A DNA stretch of 64,000 bases, taken from Poriferisodalis sp965116715. Its GTDB lineage: Bacteria > Actinomycetota > Acidimicrobiia > Acidimicrobiales > Poriferisodalaceae. The notes under the pieces were generated by a model. It did no database searches, had not been told where the DNA came from, and worked only from the letters and a program-made list of their open reading frames with translations. The translations under genes were made by a program, and so were the position numbers. This document shows positions 51,847 through 59,702 of this stretch, piece by piece; within the stretch, counting starts at the first letter, position 1, and the number at the start of each line of letters is the position of its first letter. Where the stretch lies: positions 2,046,001 through 2,110,000 of the forward strand of contig OZ220724.1 in the NCBI GenBank assembly GCA_965116715.1. The letters are read 5' to 3'.

Positions 51847-52137
51847 TTACTCGTCGTCTTCTTCCTCGGCAGGCATGCCGAGATCCCAGTGCAGCTCGTA
51901 GTTCTCACGCTCGGCGTCACGCACGACCCGCTCGCGGTTCCGGCGGAACTGCGGGTCGTGGGGCGGGAGCAGCTGCAGGCGTGCGTTGGTGCGGCGGCGG
52001 AACTCGTCAACCGCCGCTTCGTCGCCGTAGATGCCCTCGATCTCCCAGTGCGGCGCGACGGGGCCCAGGTAGATGATGCGGATGCCGACTTCTGGGGGGA
52101 GTTGCTCGGCTTCGGCTTCGGTGGCGATGTCGGTCAC
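51847..52137 (-). CDS. Conserved small acidic protein, unknown function
   Basis: 96 residues: EVGIRIIYLGPVAPHWEIEG, DEAAVDEFRRRTNARLQLLP, VVRDAERENYELHWDLGMPA and a terminal acidic run. It has the look of a compact alpha/beta protein and its codon use matches the core genes around it. No motif or family is recognised. It stands between pstS and whiB with its own promoter region. Confidence 0.7.
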   Translation of the reverse strand: MTDIATEAEAEQLPPEVGIRIIYLGPVAPHWEIEGIYGDEAAVDEFRRRTNARLQLLPPHDPQFRRNRERVVRDAERENYELHWDLGMPAEEEDDE

Positions 52138-52237
52138 AGTGTTCCTCGATTGCGGTCGCTGAAGGCTACTGATGAGAGTTTGATGAGAGTCCCGGAATCA
52201 GGGAACCAGTTGGCCGGCTGGGGCGTTGGTTCTCACG

Positions 52238-52546
52238 ATGTTGCAGGTCAATCCCAGCTATGAACCGAAAGTATGCGACGGCGCAGGCTCCGAGAGCCTG
52301 GCAACCGAATGGGTCGCGTTCCGCAGGTGTGCCGACGTCGACCCCAATGTGTTCTTTCCCAATGACGGCGCCGGGGTGATCGTCGCTCAGAAGGTGTGCG
52401 CCGAGTGTCCGGTGACCGATCCCTGCCGCGAGTACGCGCTGGCCAACAACATCACCCACGGCGTGTGGGGCGGCACCTCAGAGCGGCAGCGTCGCCGCAT
52501 CCTGCGCGACCGCCGGCGTGCCAGCAGGGCCGCCCGCGCCGCCTGA
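52238..52546 (+). CDS. WhiB-family iron-sulfur transcription factor
   Basis: 102 residues from ATG 52238. The four cluster cysteines are RRCADVDPNVFFP, VCAECPVTDPC (CxxC plus C), followed by the family's GVWGG turn and a basic tail (TSERQRRRILRDRRRASRAA). WhiB proteins bind a [4Fe-4S] cluster and usually partner with the principal sigma factor. The FFPND context is like WhiB1/WhiB2 types, but I do not assign a number. Confidence 0.95.
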   Translation: MLQVNPSYEPKVCDGAGSESLATEWVAFRRCADVDPNVFFPNDGAGVIVAQKVCAECPVTDPCREYALANNITHGVWGGTSERQRRRILRDRRRASRAARAA

Positions 52547-52549
52547 GAC

Positions 52550-52744
52550 TCAGGAGTCTTTGGGCTTGGAGTCGCTCGACGAGCTGTCGCCGGCCGCCTG
52601 GTCTTCCTCGCTGACGCCCTCGCGGAACTCGCGCTGAGCCTGGCCCAGCGAGCGCGCCAGCTTGGGCAGCTTGGCGCCTCCGAACAGCACGAGCACGATG
52701 ATGAGCAGGATGAGCAGTTCGGGCGGTCCGAGCGCGATTGCCAT
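52550..52744 (-). CDS. tatA: Twin-arginine translocase subunit TatA
   Basis: 64 residues from ATG 52744 (a GTG lies one codon upstream). One short N-terminal TM (PPELLILLIIVLVLFGGAKL) with the FG-x-KLP hinge, then the amphipathic helix (KLARSLGQAQREFREGVSEE) and a Ser-rich tail. TatA forms the export pore for folded proteins. No tatC is nearby. The stop is 4 bases from the stop of the convergent whiB. Confidence 0.95.
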   Translation of the reverse strand: MAIALGPPELLILLIIVLVLFGGAKLPKLARSLGQAQREFREGVSEEDQAAGDSSSSDSKPKDS

Positions 52745-52845
52745 CACGCTCGCGAGCGTACCAGTGCCCGATCAGACCGGTAGCCGGGCCGGCACGACCG
52801 GCGAGCTGTGGCGGCGGCAGGACCCCCGGCGGTGAACCCGAGCCG

Positions 52846-53124
52846 TCAGCCGGCGGCGGCGCGCCTCGTCAGGGCCCGCTGGCGGCGTACGCGGCGGCGC
52901 TCACGCTCGCTCATGCCGCCCCAGATGCCGAACTTCTCGCTGTTCTGGAGTGCGTATTCGAGGCAGTCGTCGCTGACGACGCAGCCGCGGCAGACCGCCT
53001 TGGCCTCGCGGGTGCTTGCCCCGCGCTCGGGAAAGAACAGATCGGGATCGACTCCGAGGCAGTTCGCCTCGTCCCACCAATTCCCTGCGGTCACCTCGAC
53101 TGCTGTGTCAGTTGCGAATGCCAT
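52846..53124 (-). CDS. WhiB-family iron-sulfur transcription factor (second copy)
   Basis: 92 residues from ATG 53124, with GGGAGGG just upstream. The cysteines are WWDEANCLGVDPDLFFPERG (first), AVCRGCVVSDDCLEYAL (CxxC and C); FGIWGGMSERERRRVRRQRA is the WhiB turn and basic tail. The upstream frame to 53565 overlaps tadE and is not coding. Its location next to the Tad pilus operon is suggestive but could be chance. Confidence 0.95.
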   Translation of the reverse strand: MAFATDTAVEVTAGNWWDEANCLGVDPDLFFPERGASTREAKAVCRGCVVSDDCLEYALQNSEKFGIWGGMSERERRRVRRQRALTRRAAAG

Positions 53125-53245
53125 CTGCCCTCCCCGGCTCACCCCGGCGGCTGTGTCATTTGGACTGCGTCCAGTGGACGGTGTCCATTGATCCGGTGGG
53201 CCGTGCCCATCAAGTTCATTGGCTGCCGAGATTGCTGATGTGTAA

Positions 53246-53698
53246 TTACAGGTGTGTGACTTGCCATTGAACCCCATGGGTGTGACATGCGCAAGTGGCA
53301 ATTTCGGCCGACGCTGCGTGGCGATGTGGGCGCTCATCAGGCATCGCCGCTGACTCGGACAGGTGGACGTCGCCGACCAGCGCGCCGGCCAGCGGAACCT
53401 CCGTCGCAGAGCGATACCGGACGGTGATGCGCACCAGTTCTCCGGTGACGCTGCGCTCGACGTCCAGCCGGTCCGGATCGAGCGGCGCAGCCGACACCAC
53501 CGCGTCGCGGACGGCGTCCATGGACGGTTCCACCGCTGCGATGCGCGCTCCCACCCGGGCCGCATGCGACACCAGCACCGCGTCGCGCGCGACCAGCGCT
53601 GTCTGGACGATGCACATGAGCAGGAACACCAGGAACGGCAGCAGCAGGGCCAGCTCGACCGTGGCCTGCCCCTGCTGGTGCGCGGCGCTCGCTCTCAG
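53246..53698 (-). CDS. TadE-like pilus assembly protein
   Basis: About 150 residues. The TadE signature GQATVELALLLPFLVFLLMC (prepilin-like G-x3-E then TM) is encoded between 53698 and 53610. No ATG, GTG or TTG precedes it in frame; the only candidate is a CTG at 53698 overlapping the flp stop. Otherwise the GTG at 53629 would lose half the TM. After the TM comes a small extracytoplasmic domain (DAVLVSHAARVGARIAAVEP, LDVERSVTGELVRITVRYRS). TadE is a minor pseudopilin of Tad/Flp pili. Confidence 0.72.
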   Translation of the reverse strand: MRASAAHQQGQATVELALLLPFLVFLLMCIVQTALVARDAVLVSHAARVGARIAAVEPSMDAVRDAVVSAAPLDPDRLDVERSVTGELVRITVRYRSATEVPLAGALVGDVHLSESAAMPDERPHRHAASAEIATCACHTHGVQWQVTHL

Positions 53699-53964
53699 GA
53701 GATGGCCTTGGTCAGGTAGTTGAAGACGGCGTCGAGCAGGCGGCCGATCTTGCCGGTGCTGGTTGCCCAGGCGGTGACCGCCGCGACCAGCAGGGCAATG
53801 GCACCGGTGAGCAGCGCGTACTCGGCCGTGGTCTGCCCGGACTCACTGGACTGACTGGACTGATGGAGGTGATCGAGGCGATCGGCGTCGAGCCGGTGCG
53901 TGCGGCGCACCGGGCGATGAGCGCTGCGGGCGTCGACAGCGGAGACAGTCGGATGTTGGGGCAT
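53695..53964 (-). CDS. flp: Flp/DUF4244-type pilin
   Basis: 89 residues. A 40-residue basic leader is followed by the prepilin cleavage site and hydrophobic helix: SGQTTAEYALLTGAIALLVA, with the conserved G-x4-E, then a short tail (GKIGRLLDAVFNYLTKAIS). This is the major Flp-type pilin of the Tad apparatus; actinobacterial members with this form are labelled DUF4244. The gene is directly after tadC. Confidence 0.9.
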   Translation of the reverse strand: MPQHPTVSAVDARSAHRPVRRTHRLDADRLDHLHQSSQSSESGQTTAEYALLTGAIALLVAAVTAWATSTGKIGRLLDAVFNYLTKAIS

Positions 53965-54006
53965 GGATACTCCTTTGGGTTCTGATGGTCGTGAGGGCGG
54001 GTCATG

Positions 54007-54771
54007 TCAGCCGCCGAACGCCGCGACGAGTACCGGCACGATGGCGACCAGCCCGAGCGCCGGCAGCACGCACAGCACCAGCGGGAACAGCAGCAGCACC
54101 GGCAGGCGGCGAACCTTGCCCTCGAGCCGGCGGCGGCGGTCCTCGCGCAACTCCCGGCCAAGACGCTCCAGCTCCGGCGCCAGCGGGATGCCCGTGCGCA
54201 TGGAGCCCGTGACCGCGGCGGCGAAGGCGCGGGCGCGCGGGCCGCACGTGTGGCCGAACTCGTCCAAGGCTTCATCGAAGTGCTCGTAGGCGGCCGATCC
54301 CGCGAGGCGACGCCTGATGGCACTTGCCTGGTCGAGATGGTCGAGCGCGAGCTGCATCGATGCAGTGATCGACAGCCCTGAGGTCAGCGCCACGCCCATC
54401 ACATCGACGACAGCGCCGAGCTCGGCGGCCACCCGGTCGGGATGCGGGACATCGCTGCGACCCGCCCACCGGGCCAGCAGGCTGGCGATACGCCGTTCGC
54501 CGCGGGCAGCGGCACCGGCGGTCCAGCCGGGGGCCGCGAGCTGCTGCACTCGGCGGCGGCCGGGATCGGGACGCGTCACGAAGCCGCCCCAGCACACAGC
54601 GGCGACCGCCAGGCCGCCGATGACTGCCGGGTTCGACAGCACCACGCTGTTGGCGACCAGCGCGCCGGCCGACGAGCCCGTCAGCGTGGCAGCGGCCAGC
54701 GCCGAGGCGGAGTCAACAGGTGCCGACACGAGTCCGGCGGGCGGCAGCACTGCAGCGAGGCCAGCGGTCAT
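54007..54771 (-). CDS. tadC: TadC, type II secretion F-family membrane protein
   Basis: 254 residues from ATG 54771, which overlaps the tadB stop (ATGA). The T2SF domain is seen in VVDVMGVALTSGLSITASMQ, EALDEFGHTCGPRARAFAAA and ELERLGRELREDRRRRLEGK, with C-terminal TMs (VLLLFPLVLCVLPALGLVAI). It forms the inner-membrane platform of the pilus with TadB. It is shorter than classical TadC, as usual in actinobacteria. Confidence 0.9.
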   Translation of the reverse strand: MTAGLAAVLPPAGLVSAPVDSASALAAATLTGSSAGALVANSVVLSNPAVIGGLAVAAVCWGGFVTRPDPGRRRVQQLAAPGWTAGAAARGERRIASLLARWAGRSDVPHPDRVAAELGAVVDVMGVALTSGLSITASMQLALDHLDQASAIRRRLAGSAAYEHFDEALDEFGHTCGPRARAFAAAVTGSMRTGIPLAPELERLGRELREDRRRRLEGKVRRLPVLLLFPLVLCVLPALGLVAIVPVLVAAFGG

Positions 54772-55406
54772 CGCAGCGCCCGTGCGACCGTGGCACGCAT
54801 CCATGACACACCCGCCAGCTCGAGCAACAACGCCCCGCCAGCGCAGAACCAGCCCAGCGGCGTAGAGGTGAGCACCCGGGCGGCAGCACCGCCCTCGGCG
54901 AGCAGCGCCAGCGCGACCGCCCACGGCAGTGCGGCCACGACCCAGACCGACACGCGGGCTTGCGCCGCGTGGACACGGGCCTCAGCGGCCATGTCCGCGT
55001 GAGCCCGAACGGTGGCCGCCACATGATCGAAGAGCTGCGGCTGCGCGCCCACCCGATCTGAGGACAGCATGACTGCCGTCGAGAGCAGCGCAGCTTCCGC
55101 TGTGCGCTCGCGCGCCGACCATCGCTGCACCGCACGGCTCAACGTGACCCCGCGCTCGTGCTCGGCGGCGATCTGATCGAGCGGCGCCGACATGGGCCCG
55201 ACGGCGGCGGCCCGCAGCGCCTGCAGCATGGTGTCGCCGCCTCCCAGCCCGCGCGACACCGCAGCGCAGAAATCGCCGATGCACGCCGAACGGGCAGCGA
55301 CCGCCGCTGCGTCGCGACGCCGATCGCGTCGCCGGCGAAGCCAATCGCGCGCCGCCGGCGACGTGACGCCGCCCACGCAGGCCAACAGCACCGCGAGCCT
55401 CAGCAC
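54768..55406 (-). CDS. tadB: TadB, type II secretion F-family membrane protein
   Basis: 212 residues, GTG start. It has an F-family helical domain (FCAAVSRGLGGGDTMLQALR, AAVGPMSAPLDQIAAEHERG, LLSTAVMLSSDRVGAQPQLF) and two C-terminal TM segments (VWVVAALPWAVALALLAEGG). It pairs with TadC as the assembly platform. It is shorter than the full TadB of proteobacteria, lacking the N-terminal extension. It begins 28 bp after tadA. Confidence 0.88.
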   Translation of the reverse strand: MLRLAVLLACVGGVTSPAARDWLRRRRDRRRDAAAVAARSACIGDFCAAVSRGLGGGDTMLQALRAAAVGPMSAPLDQIAAEHERGVTLSRAVQRWSARERTAEAALLSTAVMLSSDRVGAQPQLFDHVAATVRAHADMAAEARVHAAQARVSVWVVAALPWAVALALLAEGGAAARVLTSTPLGWFCAGGALLLELAGVSWMRATVARALR

Positions 55407-55434
55407 CGGGCCGTGACACGTCGGGTCGGCGTCA

Positions 55435-56610
55435 TCACACGGCCGCCGTCAGGGGCGGCGAGGTGACAGCTCGTTCCAGCGAACCGTCGCTGCGCACCTC
55501 GTAGACGGCGGCGACCGTCCTGCGGCCGCCGGTGCCGCGGCTCATATGGACCAGACCGTCGAGCACCGATGTGATGTGTGCGCCGACGTCGCCGACCGCG
55601 CCGCCGGCCCGGGCGAGCTGCTCGAACCGCCACAGCGCATGGACAGGGTCGTCGGCATGCAGCGTCGACAGCGAGCCGCGATGGCCCGTCGTGAGCGCCT
55701 GCAGCAGCGCCGCCGCCTCGGGGCCCCGCACCTCGCCGATCACCAGCCGATCGGGCCGCATCCGCAACGCGGCTGCCACCAGCTCGCCCATGGTCACTGC
55801 GCCGACCCCGTCGACGTTGGGCGGCTGCCCTTCGAGGCGCACCGTGCCGGCACCCAGCCGGGGCAGCTCGGCGGCTTCCTCCACCACCACGAGACGTTCG
55901 CAGTGGGCGACCGTGGCCAGCAGGCTGGCCAGCAAGGACGTCTTGCCGGTGCTGGTGGGGCCGAAGACGATCAGGTTGGCCCGTTCGGTGATGAGCTGGT
56001 CGAGGCGGGCGGCGACTGCGGGACTGGCGAGCTCATCGAGGCGGCGGGTGCCGGCGGGGAACCGGCGCAGCGTGATGTAGGGGCCGTCCACCGCGACCGG
56101 CGGCACGGCGATGTGGCAGCGGGTGCGGTCGTCGAGGCGCACGTCGACCATCGGCGCGCGACGGTCCACACGGCGACCCGTCGGCCCCAGCAGGTACTCG
56201 ACCAGGCGATGCACCTCGGCGGTGCTGATGCGACCTGCCGTGCTCAACCTGCCGCGCTGCTCGATGATGATCGGCCCGGGGCCGTTGATCATCACCTCGG
56301 TCACCTCGTCGTCGGCCCAGATCTCCGCCAGCGGCCCGATGCCCGCGAGGCGGGCCAGCACCTCGGACACGAGATCGGCCGCGTGATCGTGATGGAGCAG
56401 CGGCGCCGCACCCTCCACGGCGGCAGCGACGTCGCGGGCCGCAGGAGCGGGCGACGGCAGGAAGCGTTCGTGGATCTCCTCCACGAACGCTCGGTCGGGC
56501 GGCACCCGGCTGGCCGGGACGGTGCTCGACGGCACCCTGCTGGCCGGGTCGGCGTTCGATCGCAACCTGCTGGCCGGGTGGCGGGCGACGGCACGCGCGA
56601 TGCGGCTCAC
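55435..56610 (-). CDS. tadA: TadA/CpaF pilus assembly ATPase
   Basis: 391 residues from GTG 56610, overlapping the tadZ stop (GTGA); the frame to 57072 is antisense-like noise. The secretion ATPase motifs are clear: GPTSTGKTSLLASLLATV (Walker A), LVVVEEAAELPRLG (Asp box), RPDRLVIGEVRGPEAAALLQ (Walker B), GHRGSLSTLHADDPVHALWR (His box). The N-terminal region contains short repeats from similar codons (PASRVPSSTVPASRVPPD). It powers Flp pilus extension. Confidence 0.95.
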   Translation of the reverse strand: MSRIARAVARHPASRLRSNADPASRVPSSTVPASRVPPDRAFVEEIHERFLPSPAPAARDVAAAVEGAAPLLHHDHAADLVSEVLARLAGIGPLAEIWADDEVTEVMINGPGPIIIEQRGRLSTAGRISTAEVHRLVEYLLGPTGRRVDRRAPMVDVRLDDRTRCHIAVPPVAVDGPYITLRRFPAGTRRLDELASPAVAARLDQLITERANLIVFGPTSTGKTSLLASLLATVAHCERLVVVEEAAELPRLGAGTVRLEGQPPNVDGVGAVTMGELVAAALRMRPDRLVIGEVRGPEAAALLQALTTGHRGSLSTLHADDPVHALWRFEQLARAGGAVGDVGAHITSVLDGLVHMSRGTGGRRTVAAVYEVRSDGSLERAVTSPPLTAAV

Positions 56611-57239
56611 AGGAACACGTCCAGCGCGCGCGCCGATTTGGCGCAGCGGTCCAGCAGCAGTCCCGCGTCGGCCCAGCGCGAGATCGAGCGATCGACGGCG
56701 ACAACCGCATCGGCGTGGCGCCCCAGAGCGGCTTCGATGTCGGCGAGGCCGAGCGCGCGCTGCGTGTCGGTCAGCACGATCACGTCGTCCACCTGCGCCA
56801 CCACCGCCCGTGCGCGGTGCAACGCCTGGTAGCAGCAGGTCATGGTGAGCAGGCGGCGGACCCGCTGGCCTGCCACCAGCTCGAGGGCTTCGGGGCCGCG
56901 CCCGGCGTCGATGATGTTGACCCGCGGCTTGCCGGCCAGCAGCGACCACAACGTGCCGAGCCGGGCATGGTCGATGTCGCCGCTGCCGCGCGGCAGCAGG
57001 CTGACGCCCGGTGCGACATCTACCGCGAGCGCGGAGGCCGCACCCAGCGACAACTCCTCTGCCGCGGTCCACTCGGCGATTCCCGGCAGATCGGGCGCGG
57101 TTCCCAGCACCACGCCGAAGTCGCCGGTGAGATCGACCAGCACCACATCACGGCCGGCTCGCTTGGCACTGTTCGCGGCCAGCAAGGCGGTGACGGTGTT
57201 GCCGACCCCGCCCTTCGCGCCCACATACGCATAGATCAT
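56607..57239 (-). CDS. tadZ: TadZ/CpaE-like ParA-family protein with altered Walker A
   Basis: 210 residues from ATG 57239; AGGAG lies seven bases upstream. The P-loop reads GAKGGVGNTVTALLAANSAK where ParA/MinD have KGGVGKT: the ATP-binding lysine is Asn, although the first (signature) Lys is kept. VVLVDLTGDFGVVLG and VNIIDAGRG supply the other loop motifs. TadZ proteins localise the Tad machinery to a pole and some lack ATPase activity. First gene of the pilus operon. Confidence 0.85.
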   Translation of the reverse strand: MIYAYVGAKGGVGNTVTALLAANSAKRAGRDVVLVDLTGDFGVVLGTAPDLPGIAEWTAAEELSLGAASALAVDVAPGVSLLPRGSGDIDHARLGTLWSLLAGKPRVNIIDAGRGPEALELVAGQRVRRLLTMTCCYQALHRARAVVAQVDDVIVLTDTQRALGLADIEAALGRHADAVVAVDRSISRWADAGLLLDRCAKSARALDVFL

Positions 57240-57351
57240 CGCTGCTCCTGAATGCATGACAACAAACGAAATTCACTGTGAGCTATGAACATTGCCGATG
57301 CGGAGGCACGCGCGCAACTGATTTTCTGACGGCCCGCGTTTGGGTCCGACG

Positions 57352-57401
57352 GCTGGCGCGCTGTGTTCCGCCGCTGGCGCGCTGTGTTCCGCCGCTGGCG
57401 C
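57352..57401. repeat. 21-bp tandem repeat, 2.4 units
   Basis: Perfect units at 57352-57372 and 57373-57393 (begin GCTGGCGCGCTGTGTTCC) plus 8 bases of a third. It lies between tadZ and the tRNA-Sec gene. No protein is encoded. Confidence 0.88.
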
Positions 57402-57431
57402 AAGCTGCGAGCGTGGGCAAAGATGGCGAGC

Positions 57432-57527
57432 GGAGGTGTCTGAGCGCCTGGTGGGCTCCCCCGCCTTCAAAGCGGGCGGGACGGGCGATCCCCGTCCGGC
57501 GGGTTCGATTCCCGTCCACCTCCGCCA
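57432..57527 (+). tRNA. selC: tRNA-Sec (anticodon TCA, reads UGA)
   Basis: 96 bases including encoded CCA. Acceptor GGAGGTG pairs with CACCTCC, discriminator G. The anticodon stem CCCGC/GCGGG encloses CTTCAAA, giving anticodon TCA at 57467-57469. The variable arm is long (GGACGGG-loop-CCCGTCC), and the T arm is GCGGG-TTCGATT-CCCGT. Length, long variable arm, UGA anticodon and extended acceptor/T stack (12 to 13 pairs) identify selenocysteine tRNA rather than a serine tRNA. It implies selA, selB and selD elsewhere in the genome. Confidence 0.93.
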
Positions 57528-57670
57528 ATCAGGCCGCGCCGTTCACTTCGCGCGCACCAACCCGTGCGTCGGGTTCGCGAGATGTGCGCCTAGCATTCGC
57601 TGTGCCGATGACCCCCGGTCATCCCGCACAGTCATTTCGCACAGTCATCCCGCACAGAGGACGAAGCTCC

Positions 57671-57745
57671 ATGAAGAAGCTGCTGCTCGCCGTGATCGTC
57701 GGCGCTCTCATCGTCATCGTGGTTCGACGCCTGACTGACGCCTAG
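57671..57745 (+). CDS. 24-residue membrane microprotein
   Basis: ATG 57671 preceded by AGAGGACGAAG; product MKKLLLAVIVGALIVIVVRR followed by LTDA. Two lysines, one TM, then a basic end: the pattern of a single-pass small membrane protein. It resembles the very short DLW-39-like proteins of actinobacteria in its first residues only. Three bases separate its stop from the convergent sigma gene. Confidence 0.5.
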   Translation: MKKLLLAVIVGALIVIVVRRLTDA

Positions 57746-57748
57746 CCC

Positions 57749-58690
57749 CTAGACCGAGAGCAGGTCCCTGGCGCCGGTGTCGGTGCTGGGATGGCGCAGC
57801 TTGGACATGGCCCGCGCTTCGATCTGGCGGATGCGCTCGCGGGTGAGCTGGAAGTGCTCGCCGACCTCTTCGAGCGTGCGGGGCTCGCCGCGGTCGAGGC
57901 CGTAGCGGAGCTTGAGGATCTCGCGCTCGCGCTCGTCCAGCGGCGACAGCAGCCGGGTGATCTCGCTGGGCAGCAGCGTGGTGGCGGCCACCTCGAACGG
58001 CGACTCGGCGGCGCGGTCCTCGACGACGTCGCCCAGCTCGGCGTCGCTGTCCTCGCGCAGCGGCTCTGACAGCGACAGCGGCTCGGCAGCGAAGCGAAGC
58101 GCCTCGGTGACCTTCTGCTCGGGCATGTCGACCTCGACCGCCAGCTCGCCCAGCGTGGCCGGCCGGCCGTACTTCAGCTCGAGCCGGGAGCGGGCCTTCT
58201 GCAGGCGCGCCAGCGTGTCGCCCGCATGCACGGGCAGCCGGATGGTGCGGCCGGTGTTGGCGATGCCGCGGGTGATGGCCTGGCGGATCCACCACGTCGC
58301 ATAGGTGGAGAACTTGAAGCCCTTGCGCCAGTCGAACTTCTCGACCGCGTGCATCAGGCCCAGGTTGCCCTCCTGGATGAGATCGAGCAGCGGCAGCCCC
58401 GAGGCCTGGTACTTCTTGGCGATCGACACCACCAGCCGCAGGTTCGACTGCACGAACGTGCGCTCGGCACGGGCGCCCTCGCGCTGGGTGCGCATGAGGC
58501 GGCGGCGCTGGGCTCCCGACAGGTCCTTGGCGCGGTTGGACTCGAGCGATTCCTTGGCGGCGATGCCCTTCTCGATCTGCTGGGCGAGACGGACTTCGTC
58601 GTCCTTGTTCAGCAGGGGGTACTGGCCGATGTCGGTCAGGTACAGGCGGACGAGATCTTCCTCGTCACGTTCGACCCTCTCTTTGGCCAC
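57749..58690 (-). CDS. Principal-type sigma-70 factor (SigA/SigB family)
   Basis: 313 residues from GTG 58690, with GAGG seven bases upstream. Region 1.2 (EEDLVRLYLTDIGQYPLLN), region 2 (FVQSNLRLVVSIAKKYQ, LLDLIQEGNLGLMHAVEKFD, FSTYATWWIRQAITRGIA), region 3 (TLARLQKARSRLELKYGR) and region 4.2 (TLEEVGEHFQLTRERIRQIE) are all present. It lacks the long acidic N-terminus of a full SigA, so it is either a short principal factor or a group 2 (SigB/HrdB-like) factor. Confidence 0.93.
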   Translation of the reverse strand: MAKERVERDEEDLVRLYLTDIGQYPLLNKDDEVRLAQQIEKGIAAKESLESNRAKDLSGAQRRRLMRTQREGARAERTFVQSNLRLVVSIAKKYQASGLPLLDLIQEGNLGLMHAVEKFDWRKGFKFSTYATWWIRQAITRGIANTGRTIRLPVHAGDTLARLQKARSRLELKYGRPATLGELAVEVDMPEQKVTEALRFAAEPLSLSEPLREDSDAELGDVVEDRAAESPFEVAATTLLPSEITRLLSPLDEREREILKLRYGLDRGEPRTLEEVGEHFQLTRERIRQIEARAMSKLRHPSTDTGARDLLSV

Positions 58691-58930
58691 CGCGCCACCT
58701 CGCTGGTCGTCCCCCGCTTGCTTGCCCACCGGCGGTCGCCGCCGCTTCCCCCGGTGAGGGGTGAGCGTACCTATCACTTGCCCTGTTGCCTCCGCGCGCG
58801 CCTGTCGTGTCGGATCGTCATTGCTGCATGGTCTTCGCGGTCATCTGCATGCCTGAGACGCCCACGAGCGCGCTCCGGTTCCGACGGTCGCCCACCGCCA
58901 GCCGCTGGTGCCATGCGACCGGCTTACGCG

Positions 58931-58957
58931 GCATAAATTATGCTGTGTCGCATATGC
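58931..58957. promoter_or_regulatory. Palindromic promoter/operator of the vapBC pair
   Basis: GCATAAATTATGC (58931-58943, near-perfect palindrome) and GCATATGC (58950-58957) lie 20-50 bases before the antitoxin start, and TATGCT could be a -10 box. Antitoxins of this kind repress their own promoters through such sites. The AT-rich patch stands out in this GC-rich region. Confidence 0.5.
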
Positions 58958-58978
58958 CGGGGTGACAGTGTGCGCACC

Positions 58979-59218
58979 ATGATCGTCTTGACTGACAACC
59001 AGCACGCCCTCGCCAAGCGCAGGGCAGCCCAACAGGGCATCTCGCTGTCGGAGTACATCCGCCGGCTCGTCGACCAAGATCTCGAAGAGGATGCTCCAGC
59101 GTGGGACCCGTCGGTGATCTTTGGGCTGATTGACGATGGCGGCTCGAACATTCGCGAGAACAAGCACCAGATGATTGGCGAGGCAATCGACAAGTACTAC
59201 GCCGACAAGGGATTGTGA
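58979..59218 (+). CDS. vapB: Ribbon-helix-helix-like antitoxin
   Basis: 79 residues from ATG 58979 (a GTG three codons upstream is possible). IVLTDNQHALAKRRAAQQGI, then SLSEYIRRLVDQDLEEDAPA, is a ribbon-helix-helix DNA-binding pattern. The C-terminal part (SNIRENKHQMIGEAIDKYYA) would contact the toxin. Six bases separate it from the PIN gene. Confidence 0.88.
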   Translation: MIVLTDNQHALAKRRAAQQGISLSEYIRRLVDQDLEEDAPAWDPSVIFGLIDDGGSNIRENKHQMIGEAIDKYYADKGL

Positions 59219-59224
59219 GCCCGG

Positions 59225-59641
59225 GTGGCAACCTTCGTCGACACCAGCATCTGGTACTCAGCGGCGAACGAGAGCGACGTCGACCGGCATGCAGCTCGGT
59301 CGCTCCTGGCAGAGCATGCTGCGTCGCTCGTGACCAGCGACCAGGTTCTGGCCGAGCTGTGGAACCTTTCGAACGCGAGGATCGACTTCCGCGCGGCGAA
59401 CAGGATTGTCGGCGAGATACAGACTGGCTTGCCGCGCATCGAATGCACGATCAGCGAAGATCTCCAGATTGCCGAGGCGATCAGGGTGAAGTTCGACGAT
59501 CAGGCATTCTCGCTGACTGACCGCACGAGCTTTGCGCTGATGGAGCGACTCGGCATCTCGGACGCACTGTCATTCGACGAGCACTACCGGATCTACCGAT
59601 ACGGTCCCGAAGGCCGGCGGGCGTTCAGGGTGCTGCCGTAG
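59225..59641 (+). CDS. vapC: PIN-domain toxin (VapC-like)
   Basis: 138 residues, GTG start. PIN residues: FVDTSIWYSAANESDVD (Asp), SDQVLAELWNLSNARID (Glu), SLTDRTSFALMERLGISDAL (Asp pair), FDEHYRIY. Predicted metal-dependent RNase. Paired with the preceding antitoxin. No damage seen. Confidence 0.93.
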   Translation: MATFVDTSIWYSAANESDVDRHAARSLLAEHAASLVTSDQVLAELWNLSNARIDFRAANRIVGEIQTGLPRIECTISEDLQIAEAIRVKFDDQAFSLTDRTSFALMERLGISDALSFDEHYRIYRYGPEGRRAFRVLP

Positions 59642-59702
59642 CGCCCTGCCGCTACTCGAACCCTGAGCGGGTGGCTCGAGATCGGGCTCGTAACCTGAGC
59701 CG

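Noticed and set aside
57352..57401. Repeats as a CRISPR array
   Set aside because: The units are directly adjacent without spacers; only two full copies and no cas genes. The same holds for 6380-6423.
57432..57527. Serine tRNA
   Set aside because: The anticodon is TCA, not any serine anticodon, and the acceptor/T-stem stack is longer than in tRNA-Ser.
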